DNA of 64,000 bases from Pseudomonas kribbensis (GTDB lineage Bacteria > Pseudomonadota > Gammaproteobacteria > Pseudomonadales > Pseudomonadaceae), in NCBI RefSeq assembly GCF_003352185.1, contig NZ_CP029608.1, positions 4,526,001 through 4,590,000 on the forward strand, given 5' to 3'. The notes under the pieces were generated by a model. It was not told where the DNA came from. It searched no databases and saw only the letters and a list, made by a program, of their open reading frames with translations. Position 1 is the first letter of the stretch, and each line of letters opens with the position of its first letter. Shown here piece after piece: positions 16,868 to 25,738 of the stretch. Both the position numbers and the translations under genes were made by a program.

Positions 16868-17758
16868 TCAAGCCGCCCGCTCATCCCCCGGGCTGCGTTC
16901 GAAATAGCGTTTGTACTCGCGACTGAACTGCGACGTGCTCTGATACCCCACCCGATGCGCCACCTGCGCAACCCCCAATCCCTCAGCGATCAACAACGTC
17001 TGCGCCTTCAACAAACGCAAACGCTTCAGATACTGCACCGGCGACAGCAACGTGCTGCGTTTGAAGTGTTCGTGAAAAGTCGAAACGCTCATGTTCGCGC
17101 AACTGGCCAATGTTTCGACGTTCAACGGTTCGGTGTAGTGCGAATGCAAATGACTGATCGACGCCGCCACCCGGGCAAACTGTCCCTGCTGCTCCACCAG
17201 CGCCCGCAGCACATCAGCCTGAGGCCCGCGCAACGCCACGAACAACAATTCACGCACCCGTGCCGGTCCAAGAATCTGGCACTCCAGCGGATCGTGCAGG
17301 CAGCGCAGCAAGCGTTCGACGCAACCGCGCATGCCATCGTCGAGCACCACCGAGGTCATCGACTCCGGGGTCTGCGCGGGAATATGCCGCCCCGGCGCCA
17401 GCCCCATGGCCAGCACCAGTTCACCGAGCAGCACCCGGTCGATCGCCACCGACACACCGAGCAACGGCGCGTCCGGCAACGCGTAGGTTTCGCACTCGAA
17501 CGGCACCGGCAACGCCTGAATCAGGTAATGCCCGGCACCGTACTCCATGGTGCGCGGCCCCAGATACGCGAGCTTGCTGCCCTGAGCAATGATCATCAGG
17601 CTCGGCTCATAAATGTGCGGGCCACGGGCGACGTCGCAACTGGCACGCAACACCTGTACGCCCGGCAGCCCGGTCTGGCTGTAACCATCGCGCAGCGCCA
17701 GCGGTTCGATCAGCGAAACCAGGGTGGCGTTGGCATCAAGGTGACGGGTCAATTGCAT
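16868..17758 (-). CDS. AraC family transcriptional regulator (AraC_N type)
   Basis: A 296-residue regulator with the N-terminal AraC_N cupin-like domain (IYEPSLMIIAQGSKLAYLG, then YLIQALPVPFECET) and two C-terminal helix-turn-helix motifs: LASCANMSVSTFHEHFKRST, and GVAQVAHRVGYQSTSQFSRE with the final YKRYFERSPGDERAA. This subgroup commonly activates a neighbouring alcohol or aldehyde dehydrogenase gene. Here a zinc alcohol dehydrogenase lies divergently 191 bp away, which makes it the likely target. The inducer is unknown. The start at 17758 gives MQLTRHLDANATLVSLIEPL, normal for the subgroup. Confidence 0.88.
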   Translation of the reverse strand: MQLTRHLDANATLVSLIEPLALRDGYSQTGLPGVQVLRASCDVARGPHIYEPSLMIIAQGSKLAYLGPRTMEYGAGHYLIQALPVPFECETYALPDAPLLGVSVAIDRVLLGELVLAMGLAPGRHIPAQTPESMTSVVLDDGMRGCVERLLRCLHDPLECQILGPARVRELLFVALRGPQADVLRALVEQQGQFARVAASISHLHSHYTEPLNVETLASCANMSVSTFHEHFKRSTLLSPVQYLKRLRLLKAQTLLIAEGLGVAQVAHRVGYQSTSQFSREYKRYFERSPGDERAA

Positions 17759-17949
17759 CGGGTGGCTCTTCAGAAAAAATCACGGAAAAAGGGATAAAAG
17801 CATCATCGCAGATCCTTTTGCCAATGCGACCGCTCAACCCCGCATGCCGGAGGATTAGGCATGACACCCGGAGGAATCGCCATGGCCGGGCGACCAGACG
17901 GCGCCCAGAATGCGCCGCCTCACTTGTCACTGCTTTTGCGAGGTTTCAC

Positions 17950-19002
17950 ATGTACACCGCCATCGGCTATGCCGCTCAAACGGCCACCACTCCCCTCGCC
18001 CCGATGAAATTCGAACGCCGCAGCCCTCGGGCAGACGACGTTGCCATCGACATCCTGTACTGCGGCGTCTGCCACTCCGACATCCACCAGGCGCGCAACG
18101 AATGGGGCATCGCCGTTTACCCGCTGATGCCCGGTCACGAGATCGTCGGAAAAGTCACCGCCGTCGGTGCGAACGTCACCAAACACAAGGTAGGCGATCT
18201 GGTCGGTGTCGGCTGCATGGTCGACTCCTGCCGCACCTGCGAAGCCTGCCAGTCGAACCTCGAGCAATACTGCCTCGAAGGCCCGACCATGACCTATGCC
18301 ACCCCGGACCGGGTCGACGGCAGCAACACCATGGGCGGTTATTCGGACAGCATCGTGGTCAGCGAACACTTCGTCGTGCGCATCCCCGAGAAGCTGGATC
18401 TGGCGGCGGCTGCGCCGATTCTCTGCGCCGGCATCACCACCTACTCCCCACTCAAGCATTACGGCGTGAAAGCCGGCGACAAGGTCGGGATTCTCGGCAT
18501 GGGCGGCCTCGGCCACATGGGCATCAAGTTCGCCAAGGCCATGGGCGCCGAAGTGACGCTGTTCACCCGCTCCGCGAGCAAGGCCGAGGAAGGTCGTCGT
18601 CAGGGTGCCGATCACGTGATCGTCTCCACCGACGAAGAGCAGATGAAAGCAGCGGCCGGTCGCTTCGACTTCCTGCTGGACACCATTCCGGTGCAGCACG
18701 ATCTCAACCCGTACCTCGACACCCTGCGCTTCGACGGCGTGCACATTCTGGTGGGCCTGATCGAACCGATCGATCCGCCGGTCCACGCCGCCAAACTGGT
18801 GCTGGGTCGTCGCGTATTGGCGGGCTCGTTGATCGGTGGCGTCGCCGAAACCCAGGAAGTGCTGGATTTCTGCGCCGAGCACAACATCAGCTGCGACATC
18901 GAAATGCTCGACATCCGCCAGATCAACGAGGCCTACGCCCGCATGATCGCCGGTGATGTGAAGTATCGCTTCGTCATCGACATGGCGACTCTGAAGCTCT
19001 GA
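17950..19002 (+). CDS. Zinc-dependent NAD(P)H alcohol dehydrogenase (AdhC/YahK type)
   Basis: A 350-residue medium-chain dehydrogenase of the cinnamyl-alcohol/YahK branch, which reduces aldehydes with a preference for NADPH. Catalytic zinc ligands lie in GVCHSDIHQARNEWG and PGHEIVG. The structural-zinc cysteines are in DSCRTCEACQSNLEQYC. The cofactor site is GILGMGGLGHMGIKFAKAMG. The ATG at 17950 is chosen because GAGG lies 6 nt upstream and the protein begins MYTAIGYAAQTATTPLAPMK, as in relatives; the longer open frame upstream is not protein-like. It is divergent from the AraC gene and probably under its control. The IclR gene converges with it 4 bp away. Confidence 0.9.
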   Translation: MYTAIGYAAQTATTPLAPMKFERRSPRADDVAIDILYCGVCHSDIHQARNEWGIAVYPLMPGHEIVGKVTAVGANVTKHKVGDLVGVGCMVDSCRTCEACQSNLEQYCLEGPTMTYATPDRVDGSNTMGGYSDSIVVSEHFVVRIPEKLDLAAAAPILCAGITTYSPLKHYGVKAGDKVGILGMGGLGHMGIKFAKAMGAEVTLFTRSASKAEEGRRQGADHVIVSTDEEQMKAAAGRFDFLLDTIPVQHDLNPYLDTLRFDGVHILVGLIEPIDPPVHAAKLVLGRRVLAGSLIGGVAETQEVLDFCAEHNISCDIEMLDIRQINEAYARMIAGDVKYRFVIDMATLKL

Positions 19003-19006
19003 TTCC

Positions 19007-19810
19007 TCAGACCTTTAAGCCAAGCTCCGCCGAAAGCCGGGCCGTGACCCCTTTGATCAGGGGAATCAGCTCGGCCATTTTCTCCAGCGGCATGTACGGC
19101 ACGGTGCTGGCGATGCTGATCGCCGCGACGATGTGCTTGCTCGCGTCGCGGATCGGCGCCGCCACGCAACGGATCGACGGCTCGTTGTCTTCCAGATCGA
19201 ACGCGTAGCCGCCGGCCACGTATTCGGTCATCCGCTGCTCCAACTGCTCCCACGACTGCTGGGGATGTTGCGGCCAGAACTGACTTTTCCCACCCGCCGG
19301 CAGGCTGATGTCGTACAGACGCTGCCAGTCCTGCGGCGCGTCATCCAGCATCAAGGCCTTGCCGATCCCGGTGCGCGCCAGCGGCATGCGATGGCCGACC
19401 CGCGAGCGCATTTCCGGGCCGTTGCGCCCCGGATTCTTCAACAGGTACAGCACCTCGTCGCCTTCACGAATTCCCAGGTGAACGGTGTCGCCGGTCAATG
19501 CCGACAACTCGTCCAGATAAGGCCCGGCCAGGGTCACCAGCGGCAATTCTTCGCGCGCCTGGAAACCCAGTTCGATCAGCTTCGGCCCCAGCAGATAACC
19601 GACTTGCGGCACGACGCGCAGGTAACGCTCGTCCACCAGACAACTGGCCAGACGATGGGTGGTGCTGCGCGTGGTGCCGATCAGGCGGGCAATCTCTTTG
19701 AGATCGCGGGCGCCACTGGCGACGGCCTGCACCACACCCAACCCGCGAAGCAGAGTCTGAGTGCCGGTCGGCGCGGCGTCCTTGGCGTTTTTCGGGGCGT
19801 CTTCCTGCAT
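19007..19810 (-). CDS. IclR family regulator, last gene of the galactonate operon
   Basis: A 267-residue regulator with an N-terminal winged helix (LLRGLGVVQAVASGARDLKE, then LIGTTRSTTHRLASCLVDE) and a C-terminal effector domain (VRCVAAPIRDASKHIVAAIS near residue 220). IclR proteins bind palindromic operators and respond to small acids. It lies 60 bp downstream of the MFS gene in the dgoK-A-D-MFS order, so it most likely controls galactonate use. Candidate operators are the TCCCA...TGGGA palindromes upstream of dgoK and of the sugar dehydrogenase gene, but the GntR regulator at 37500 is an alternative. Start at 19810 (MQEDAPKNAKDAAPTGTQTL). Confidence 0.87.
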   Translation of the reverse strand: MQEDAPKNAKDAAPTGTQTLLRGLGVVQAVASGARDLKEIARLIGTTRSTTHRLASCLVDERYLRVVPQVGYLLGPKLIELGFQAREELPLVTLAGPYLDELSALTGDTVHLGIREGDEVLYLLKNPGRNGPEMRSRVGHRMPLARTGIGKALMLDDAPQDWQRLYDISLPAGGKSQFWPQHPQQSWEQLEQRMTEYVAGGYAFDLEDNEPSIRCVAAPIRDASKHIVAAISIASTVPYMPLEKMAELIPLIKGVTARLSAELGLKV

Positions 19811-19870
19811 ATCCAGCCTTTAGCGTTGAGCGAGGGAACGGGCGGCATTATGGTCGCCCGACAGGGACGA

Positions 19871-21181
19871 CTACAACTCGATGCGCTCGACCTTGCCCAC
19901 CAGCAGCACGTAGGACAAAGCACCGATCAAGGCCAGAACCGCGATGTAGGTGATCGCCGGAGCGAACGAATCGCCGCTGGCCAGGAAGCCGATGACAATC
20001 GGCGTGGCAATCGCCGACAGGTTGCCGATGAAGTTGAACACCCCGCCCGTCAGTCCAAGCAACCGCGCCGGTGCCAGTGTCGAAACCAGCGACCAGGTGA
20101 TCGACGCCAGCCCGTTGCCGAAAAACGCCAGGGCCAGGAAGGCAATCACCAGCGGCGTCGATTCAACGAAATTGGCGCCGATGATCGCGGTGGAAATCAG
20201 CAACCCGCCAATGATTGGTAACTTGCGCGCAAACCCGACGGTGCAGCCACGGCGAATCAGGAAGTCGGAAAAGAACCCGGAACACAGCACGCCGATGAAC
20301 GCGGCGAGAAACGGCAGCGACGCCAGCAGGCCGGACTTGATGAAGTCCATGCCGCGATACTTCACCAGATAGGTCGGGAACCACGTCAGGAAAAACCACA
20401 GCGTCGAGTTCAGGCAGAACTGGCCGAGGTAGATCCCCCACAACTTGCGTTTGCTGAGGACGATGCCGAGATCGGTCCAGCTGAATTTCGCCTTCACCTT
20501 GGCGGTTTCAGCGGCGATGTCCACCAACCCGCCGCCCTCGCGGATCAAGTCGATTTCGCCTTCATTGGCGCCTTTGAAATCCCGTGGCTCGCGATACACC
20601 GCGTACCAGATCGCCGCCCAGACAATGCCCACCGTACCGGTCACGACAAACACCATGTGCCAGCCAAATTCATGTTGCAGCCACGCCAGCACCGGGGTCA
20701 GGAACGCCAGCCCGACAAACTGCCCGGAGGTGTAGAAACCGATGGCCGTGGCCCGTTCACGCTCGGGGAACCAGGTTGTCACCACGCGGCTGTTGATCGG
20801 ATACGCCGGCGCTTCCAGCGCACCGACCGCCATGCGCAGCACGAACAGGGCGATGAAACTGGCGGCGAATCCGAGCATCACCGTGGCCAGCGACCACAAC
20901 AGCAATGCGACGCTATAAAGGATGCGCGGTGGCACTCGGTCCACCAGCCAGCCGCCGGGGATCTGCATGGCGGCGTAGGTCCAGCCGAACGCGGAAAAGA
21001 TCAACCCGACATGCACCGGATCGATGCCCAGTTCGGTGGTGAGTGCCGGGGCGGCAATCGACAGGTTGCTGCGGTCGAGGTAGTTGATGACCACGGTGAT
21101 GAACAGCAGCACCATGATGAAAAATCGCTTGCGGCTGGGCGTGACTAACGTCGCTTGCCCGGTGAGGGTTTGCGGTTGCAT
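19871..21181 (-). CDS. MFS transporter, probable D-galactonate symporter
   Basis: A 436-residue twelve-helix permease of the anion:cation symporter (ACS/phthalate) family of the MFS. The N-terminal segment RFFIMVLLFITVVINYLDRS is typical of hexuronate/galactonate carriers such as DgoT and ExuT, and the second-helix region HVGLIFSAFGWTYAAMQIPG carries the family signature. It follows dgoD, separated by a 184-bp gap that contains a REP pair, and precedes the IclR gene. Substrate is inferred from the operon: D-galactonate or a related sugar acid. Confidence 0.87.
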   Translation of the reverse strand: MQPQTLTGQATLVTPSRKRFFIMVLLFITVVINYLDRSNLSIAAPALTTELGIDPVHVGLIFSAFGWTYAAMQIPGGWLVDRVPPRILYSVALLLWSLATVMLGFAASFIALFVLRMAVGALEAPAYPINSRVVTTWFPERERATAIGFYTSGQFVGLAFLTPVLAWLQHEFGWHMVFVVTGTVGIVWAAIWYAVYREPRDFKGANEGEIDLIREGGGLVDIAAETAKVKAKFSWTDLGIVLSKRKLWGIYLGQFCLNSTLWFFLTWFPTYLVKYRGMDFIKSGLLASLPFLAAFIGVLCSGFFSDFLIRRGCTVGFARKLPIIGGLLISTAIIGANFVESTPLVIAFLALAFFGNGLASITWSLVSTLAPARLLGLTGGVFNFIGNLSAIATPIVIGFLASGDSFAPAITYIAVLALIGALSYVLLVGKVERIEL

Positions 21182-21249
21182 GGGGAGAACCTCTTCTTAT
21201 GTTTATTGAGGTCGAAAGGTATGCAGATCTCCGCTCCCTGGAGATCAAC

Positions 21250-21340
21250 CTGTGGGAGCGAGCCTGCTCGCGAAGCGATCTATCAGACGGCATCGGTTTC
21301 GAATGTGCCGACCTCATCGCGAGCAAGCTCGCTCCCACAG
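21250..21340. repeat. Paired inverted REP elements within the galactonate operon
   Basis: Arm one at about 21250-21275 (TGTGGGAGCGAGCCTGCTCG) and the inverted arm at about 21315-21340 (GCGAGCAAGCTCGCTCCCAC) flank a spacer of about 40 nt. The pair lies between dgoD and the MFS gene and could act as a stabiliser of the upstream mRNA. Confidence 0.88.
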
Positions 21341-21365
21341 TGTTTGGTGTTGGGTCAGAAAAGAC

Positions 21366-22514
21366 TCACCACTCGGCAAAACTGCCATCGGCATGGCGCC
21401 AGATCGGGTTGCGCCAGCGATGGCCGACCGCCGCGCGTTCGATGACGTATTCCTCGTTGATCTCGATCCCCAGGCCCGGGCCGTTCGGGATCTTCACGAA
21501 GCCTTTGTCGTAATCGAACACCCGTGGATCCTTCACGTAATCGAGCAGGTCATTGCTCTCGTTGTAATGGATACCCAGGCTCTGCTCCTGGATAAACGCG
21601 TTGTAACAAGCGGCGTCCAGTTGCAGACAGGCTGCCAACGCGATCGGCCCCAGCGGGCAGTGCAGCGCCAGCGCCACGTCGTAGGCTTCCGCCATGTTGG
21701 CGATCTTGCGGGTTTCGGTGATGCCACCGGCGTGGGAGGCATCCGGCTGGATGATGTCGACGTAACCTTCGCTCAACACCCGTTTAAAGTCCCACCGCGA
21801 AAACAGTCGCTCGCCGAGGGCAATCGGGGTGCTGGTCAGCGGTGCCAGCTCTTTCAGCGCTTCGTAGTTTTCGCTGAGCACCGGCTCTTCGATGAACATC
21901 AGTTTGTAGGGGTCGAGTTCCTTCATCAGCACCTTGGCCATCGGCTTGTGCACCCGGCCATGGAAGTCAACACCAATGCCGACGTTAGGTCCGACTGCGT
22001 CACGCACGGCGGCGACGTTGGCCAGCGCCAGGTCGACTTTCTCGAAGGTATCGAGGAATTGCAGTTCCTCGGTGCCATTCATTTTCACGGCAGTGAAACC
22101 ACGGCCAACCGCCTCTTTCGCGGCCCGCGCGGTATCGGCCGGCCGGTCGCCGCCGATCCACGAATACACACGGATCTTGTCCCGCACCTGACCACCGAGC
22201 AGATCACTGACCGACACACCCAGCGCCTTGCCCTTGATGTCCCACAGCGCCTGGTCGATGCCGGCCAGTGCGCTCATGTGGATCGCGCCGCCCCGGTAGA
22301 AGCCGCCGCGATACAACACGGTCCAGATGTCTTCGATATTGCGTGGGTCTTTGCCAATCAGGTAGTCGGACAATTCCTCGACCGCAGCGGCGACGGTGTG
22401 GGCACGGCCCTCGACCACGGGCTCGCCCCAACCGGTCACGCCCTCGTCGGTTTCGATCTTGAGGAGGCACCAGCGCGGCGGAACGATGAAGGTGGTCAGT
22501 TTGGTGATTTTCAT
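21366..22514 (-). CDS. dgoD: D-galactonate dehydratase
   Basis: A 382-residue enolase-superfamily enzyme that converts D-galactonate to 2-dehydro-3-deoxy-D-galactonate. It starts [20 protein letters not shown] and has the N-terminal capping motif [14 protein letters not shown]. The barrel domain holds the Mg ligands ([35 protein letters not shown]) and the late catalytic His region ([16 protein letters not shown]). Length matches E. coli DgoD. It lies in dgoK-dgoA-dgoD order, 48 bp after dgoA. Confidence 0.94.
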   Translation of the reverse strand: MKITKLTTFIVPPRWCLLKIETDEGVTGWGEPVVEGRAHTVAAAVEELSDYLIGKDPRNIEDIWTVLYRGGFYRGGAIHMSALAGIDQALWDIKGKALGVSVSDLLGGQVRDKIRVYSWIGGDRPADTARAAKEAVGRGFTAVKMNGTEELQFLDTFEKVDLALANVAAVRDAVGPNVGIGVDFHGRVHKPMAKVLMKELDPYKLMFIEEPVLSENYEALKELAPLTSTPIALGERLFSRWDFKRVLSEGYVDIIQPDASHAGGITETRKIANMAEAYDVALALHCPLGPIALAACLQLDAACYNAFIQEQSLGIHYNESNDLLDYVKDPRVFDYDKGFVKIPNGPGLGIEINEEYVIERAAVGHRWRNPIWRHADGSFAEW

Positions 22515-22562
22515 CTGCTTGTCTCTCTTGTTAGATGCAGCGCACGCAGCGCCGGAAAAGTC

Positions 22563-23183
22563 TTAGCGAAGGGCTTTCCAGGCCGCCACGTAGGCCTTGG
22601 CATTGGCCGCCACTTGTTCAGTCGTCATGCCCGGTTTGAACAGCCCCGAACCGAGGCCGAAACCTTTGACGCCGGCGTCGATGAACGCCTGCATGTTGTC
22701 CGGGGTAATGCCGCCGACCGGCGCCAGAATCGTCCCGACGGGCAGCACCGCCAGCCAGGCTTTCACCACTGCCGGCCCCATTTGTTCGGCCGGGAACAGC
22801 TTGAGAATGTCCGCCCCCTCCTCCAGCGCAGCGAAGGCTTCAGTCGGCGTGGCAACGCCCGGCGACAGATACAGCCCCGCCGCTTTCGCCGCCCGCAACA
22901 CCTTGGCATCGCTGTGGGGCATGACGATCACCTGGCCGCCGGCCTCCTTCACCAACTCCACCTGTTCCGGCGTCAGCACCGTGCCGGCACCGATCAGGCA
23001 ATCGGCGGGCAGGGTCTTACGCAGGATGCGAATGCTTTCGTACGGTGCAGGGGAATTGAGCGGTACTTCGATGACGCGAAATCCGGCCGCATACAGGACT
23101 TCTCCGACAGCCGCGGCTTCCTGCGGATGCAGGCCGCGCAGGATCGCGATCAGACCGTTTTGCGCCAGTGCTTGCTTGAGCAT
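22563..23183 (-). CDS. dgoA: 2-dehydro-3-deoxy-6-phosphogalactonate aldolase
   Basis: A 206-residue class I aldolase of the KDPG/KDPGal family that splits 2-dehydro-3-deoxy-6-phosphogalactonate into pyruvate and glyceraldehyde 3-phosphate. The motifs are LRGLHPQEAAAVGEVLYAAG, EVPLNSPAPYESI, CLIGAGTVLTPEQVE, and QVIVMPHSD (KDPGal aldolases have this in place of FxxSP). The Schiff-base region ADILKLFPAEQMGPAVVKAW follows. It starts 19 bp after the dgoK stop in the same operon. The operon neighbours distinguish it from the KDPG aldolase Eda. Confidence 0.93.
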   Translation of the reverse strand: MLKQALAQNGLIAILRGLHPQEAAAVGEVLYAAGFRVIEVPLNSPAPYESIRILRKTLPADCLIGAGTVLTPEQVELVKEAGGQVIVMPHSDAKVLRAAKAAGLYLSPGVATPTEAFAALEEGADILKLFPAEQMGPAVVKAWLAVLPVGTILAPVGGITPDNMQAFIDAGVKGFGLGSGLFKPGMTTEQVAANAKAYVAAWKALR

Positions 23184-23202
23184 GTCAGGCCTCCAGTCAG
23201 GG

Positions 23203-24192
23203 TTAACGGGATGAGGAATCGATCAGTCCGGCGGCAAGCGCCAATTGCCATAGCCCGCGCTCGGTGGCCTGCTCGGCCAGGGTCACCCGGGCAAAACCGC
23301 AGGCGTCGAGGGCACGGCTGTAACGGGCGCACAACTGCGCGTTGCCGATGAGGATGATCGAAGGAAGATGTGCGCCGATGCGACGGCGCCGTTGCACGGT
23401 GGCCAGCGCTGTCAGTTCGTGACCGATCAGCAGCCCGGACAGATAGTCCGGTTGTGCGGCGGCGCTGAGTTCACCGGTCAGGCCCAGGCTGCGGGCGCTG
23501 AACAGCGTCGACAGCACGCCAATCTCGCCTTCCGCCGACAACGCCACCTGCACGCCGCGATCAAATGCCTCGGCGTCGAACGTCGTGCTGTGCTGTTGGG
23601 TACGGCCGAGAATGCTGTGTTCGCTGAGCACGGCGAACACTTCGCCGGTCATGAATGTGTCGAAACGGGTGATGCAGCCGCCGGCCACTTCCACCCATTT
23701 CGAATGACTGCCCGGCAGGCCGATCAACAGATCATTGCCCGCCTCGTCCGGCAGATTCTGCAGGACGCCGAGGACCTGGGTTTCCTCGCCGCGCATCACG
23801 TTCGGCAGCTTTGAGCGCTGAATCACACCCGGCACGATATGCACATCGACACCGCGAAGACTGCGAACGGTTTGCAGGGATTTTCCGAGATCGGCGACGT
23901 TGGCCGGCGTATCGCGGTAGGACGCTTCGCACCAGCCCTGGGCGCTACCGACCATGCCGCAGGCAATGACCGGCAAGTCGGGCTGCGCATCGAGCCAGTC
24001 ACCGCAGGCCTCGTCGAACGCCAGTTCAAAACCGTCGGAGCATTCACGACCGTTGATGACCCGCGGCGTCTTCGGCAACTGCATGATCCCGAACGACAGC
24101 GACCGCTGCGCCAGCACCTGCCCGCCCGCCCCGAGTTTGTAAGCACGTAGGGAGGTCGTCCCCCAATCGAGCGCGATCAATTGCGCCAGCAT
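23203..24192 (-). CDS. dgoK: 2-dehydro-3-deoxygalactonokinase
   Basis: A 329-residue sugar-acid kinase that phosphorylates 2-dehydro-3-deoxygalactonate at O6. The phosphate loop is IALDWGTTSLRAYKLGAGG at the N-terminus; GLPGSHSKWVEVAGG lies in the middle and GHELTALATVQRRRR later. The ATG at 24192 is preceded by AACAGGTGAAGCG. It is the first gene of the galactonate operon. Its promoter at 24224-24289 is nearly identical to the one upstream of the sugar dehydrogenase gene at 35510-36328. Confidence 0.93.
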   Translation of the reverse strand: MLAQLIALDWGTTSLRAYKLGAGGQVLAQRSLSFGIMQLPKTPRVINGRECSDGFELAFDEACGDWLDAQPDLPVIACGMVGSAQGWCEASYRDTPANVADLGKSLQTVRSLRGVDVHIVPGVIQRSKLPNVMRGEETQVLGVLQNLPDEAGNDLLIGLPGSHSKWVEVAGGCITRFDTFMTGEVFAVLSEHSILGRTQQHSTTFDAEAFDRGVQVALSAEGEIGVLSTLFSARSLGLTGELSAAAQPDYLSGLLIGHELTALATVQRRRRIGAHLPSIILIGNAQLCARYSRALDACGFARVTLAEQATERGLWQLALAAGLIDSSSR

Positions 24193-24230
24193 CGCTTCAC
24201 CTGTTTTGTTATTGGCAGTGAGTGAGCTGG

Positions 24231-24289
24231 ACTATAAACCCGGGCACAACAAAATCTCAATATATAAATAACAATCCCATAATTTGGGA
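24231..24289 (-). promoter_or_regulatory. dgoK promoter with upstream palindromic operator (copy A)
   Basis: Read on minus: operator TCCCAAATTATGGGA (24274-24289 with flank), 13 bp, -35 TTGAGA (24255-24260), 18-bp spacer, -10 TATAGT (24231-24236). The start site should be near 24224, giving a leader of about 32 nt to the dgoK ATG. The operator is centred near -58, a position typical of activators. All elements recur at equal spacing in copy B at 36539-36598. Confidence 0.75.
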
Positions 24290-24385
24290 CAAAGGCAAAA
24301 AAATACCGCAGGCCGTAACAGCGCCTTCAGAGAAATTCACCTTCCCTGCAGGAACCGTCTCGGGCTGCGGTATTCCTGGCGCGGC

Positions 24386-24868
24386 TCAGTTGCCCTCGGC
24401 AAACTCCCGCAATACCTTGCCATCCATGCGATACCTCACCCACTCCTCCTGCGGCTGAGCACCAAGGGATTTGTAGAACTCGATGGCCGGGGTGTTCCAG
24501 TCCAGCACGCTCCATTCGAAGCGGCCACAGTCGTTGGCGCAGGCGATTTTCGCGAGGTGGCGCAGCAGGGTTTTGCCGGCGCCGCCGCCCCGCTGTTCGG
24601 GGGTGATGTAGAGGTCTTCAAGGTACAGGCAGTTGCTGCCCAGCCAGGTCGAATAGCTGAAGAAGAACACCGCGAAACCGATCGGCAAGCCGTCGCGCAG
24701 ACAGATCAGGCCGTGGGCGGTGGCGCCTTCGCTGAACAGGCTGCGCTCGATGTCGGCGACGCTGGCGATGACTTCGTGACGGGCCTTTTCGAAGTCTGCA
24801 AGTTCAGTGATGAACGCGAGGATTTGCGGTGCATCGCTGGGGGTCGCCGGGCGGATTTCGATCGTCAT
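24386..24868 (-). CDS. GNAT family N-acetyltransferase
   Basis: A 160-residue acetyltransferase. It begins MTIEIRPATPSDAPQILAFI, has LYLEDLYITPEQRGGGAGKTL (the acetyl-CoA-binding loop, R/QxxGxG/A) and ends with EWSVLDWNTPAIEFYKSLGA. This pattern is close to diamine (spermidine) acetyltransferase-like GNATs, so a polyamine or small amine substrate is possible but unproven. The ATG at 24868 is chosen because the family starts there; the open frame upstream is not conserved-looking. It appears monocistronic, between the galactonate operon and the HD gene on the other strand. Confidence 0.85.
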   Translation of the reverse strand: MTIEIRPATPSDAPQILAFITELADFEKARHEVIASVADIERSLFSEGATAHGLICLRDGLPIGFAVFFFSYSTWLGSNCLYLEDLYITPEQRGGGAGKTLLRHLAKIACANDCGRFEWSVLDWNTPAIEFYKSLGAQPQEEWVRYRMDGKVLREFAEGN

Positions 24869-24979
24869 GGACGGGCCTTGTCGGAAAAAGGAAAACGCCA
24901 TACTAAGGCGGCGCGCGGCGCTCGTCACATGGCAATCCACGGATTAGGCTAGTGCGGCCGGTCACTCTGAAGGATATTC

Positions 24980-25627
24980 ATGAACGCATTCGAACCACTG
25001 GCCTCACTCGCCGCCGAAATTCTGCCCCACGCACTGGAACCGTCAGAGGATGGCGCTCACGACCTGTCTCACTTGCAGCGGGTCTGGCACAACGCGCGAA
25101 CCTTGCAGGCCGAGGAAGGTGGCGACCTTGAGGTGCTGCTGGCGGCTGTGCTGTTGCATGATTGCGTGGCCGTGGAAAAGAACTCGCCACTGCGTTCACA
25201 GGCATCGCGCCTGGCAGCGGAAAAAGCATCAACGGTGCTGGCAAACCTGAACTGGCCCGAAGCCAGAATCAGCGCCGTCACCCACGCCATCGAAGCCCAC
25301 AGTTTTTCCGCCAACATCACACCGACAACCCTCGAAGCGCGGCTGATGCAGGACGCCGACCGTCTCGACTCCCTCGGCATGCTCGGTGTCGCCCGCACCT
25401 TCTACACGGCCGGACGCATGGGCAGCGCGCTGTACGACCCGCACGATCCCGAGGCCCGGGAAAGGGACTACGACGACAAGCGATTCTGCCTCGATCATTT
25501 CCAGACCAAACTGCTGCACCTTGCCGACGGTTTCCAGACCGCTGCCGGACAACGTCTGGCGCGCATCCGTCATCAACGCCTGAAAGGTTTCATGGAGCAA
25601 TTCAAGGAAGAGATCGGCGTCGCCTGA
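24980..25627 (+). CDS. HD domain-containing phosphohydrolase (YedJ-like)
   Basis: A 215-residue metal-dependent phosphohydrolase. HD motifs are HDLSHLQRVWHNAR near residue 27, LLHDCV near residue 58 and a final Asp in LMQDADRLDSLGMLGVARTF near residue 125. The Asp-rich DYDDKRFCLDHFQTKLL segment is typical of the YedJ/YpgQ branch, some members of which hydrolyse nucleotides. The ATG at 24980 has AAGGAT upstream. It is divergent from the GNAT gene and followed by a separate MFS gene. The physiological substrate is not known. Confidence 0.87.
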   Translation: MNAFEPLASLAAEILPHALEPSEDGAHDLSHLQRVWHNARTLQAEEGGDLEVLLAAVLLHDCVAVEKNSPLRSQASRLAAEKASTVLANLNWPEARISAVTHAIEAHSFSANITPTTLEARLMQDADRLDSLGMLGVARTFYTAGRMGSALYDPHDPEARERDYDDKRFCLDHFQTKLLHLADGFQTAAGQRLARIRHQRLKGFMEQFKEEIGVA

Positions 25628-25738
25628 AAGCATTACTCCGGTCAATCACGATCCTGAGATCGCCAAGCTCAGACCTAAACCACGGGCCCGACGTGTTAGA
25701 TAGATGACGCTCAATTTTTCCGGTCAAGGAACCGCGTC

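Noticed and set aside
14989..16971. A 660-codon minus-strand open frame opposite etfD
   Set aside because: Antisense shadow of a clear ETF-quinone oxidoreductase; it would also cross the etfD promoter.
21252..23351. A 699-codon plus-strand open frame across dgoD and dgoA
   Set aside because: Runs through a REP doublet and two clear enzyme genes on minus; composition is not protein-like.
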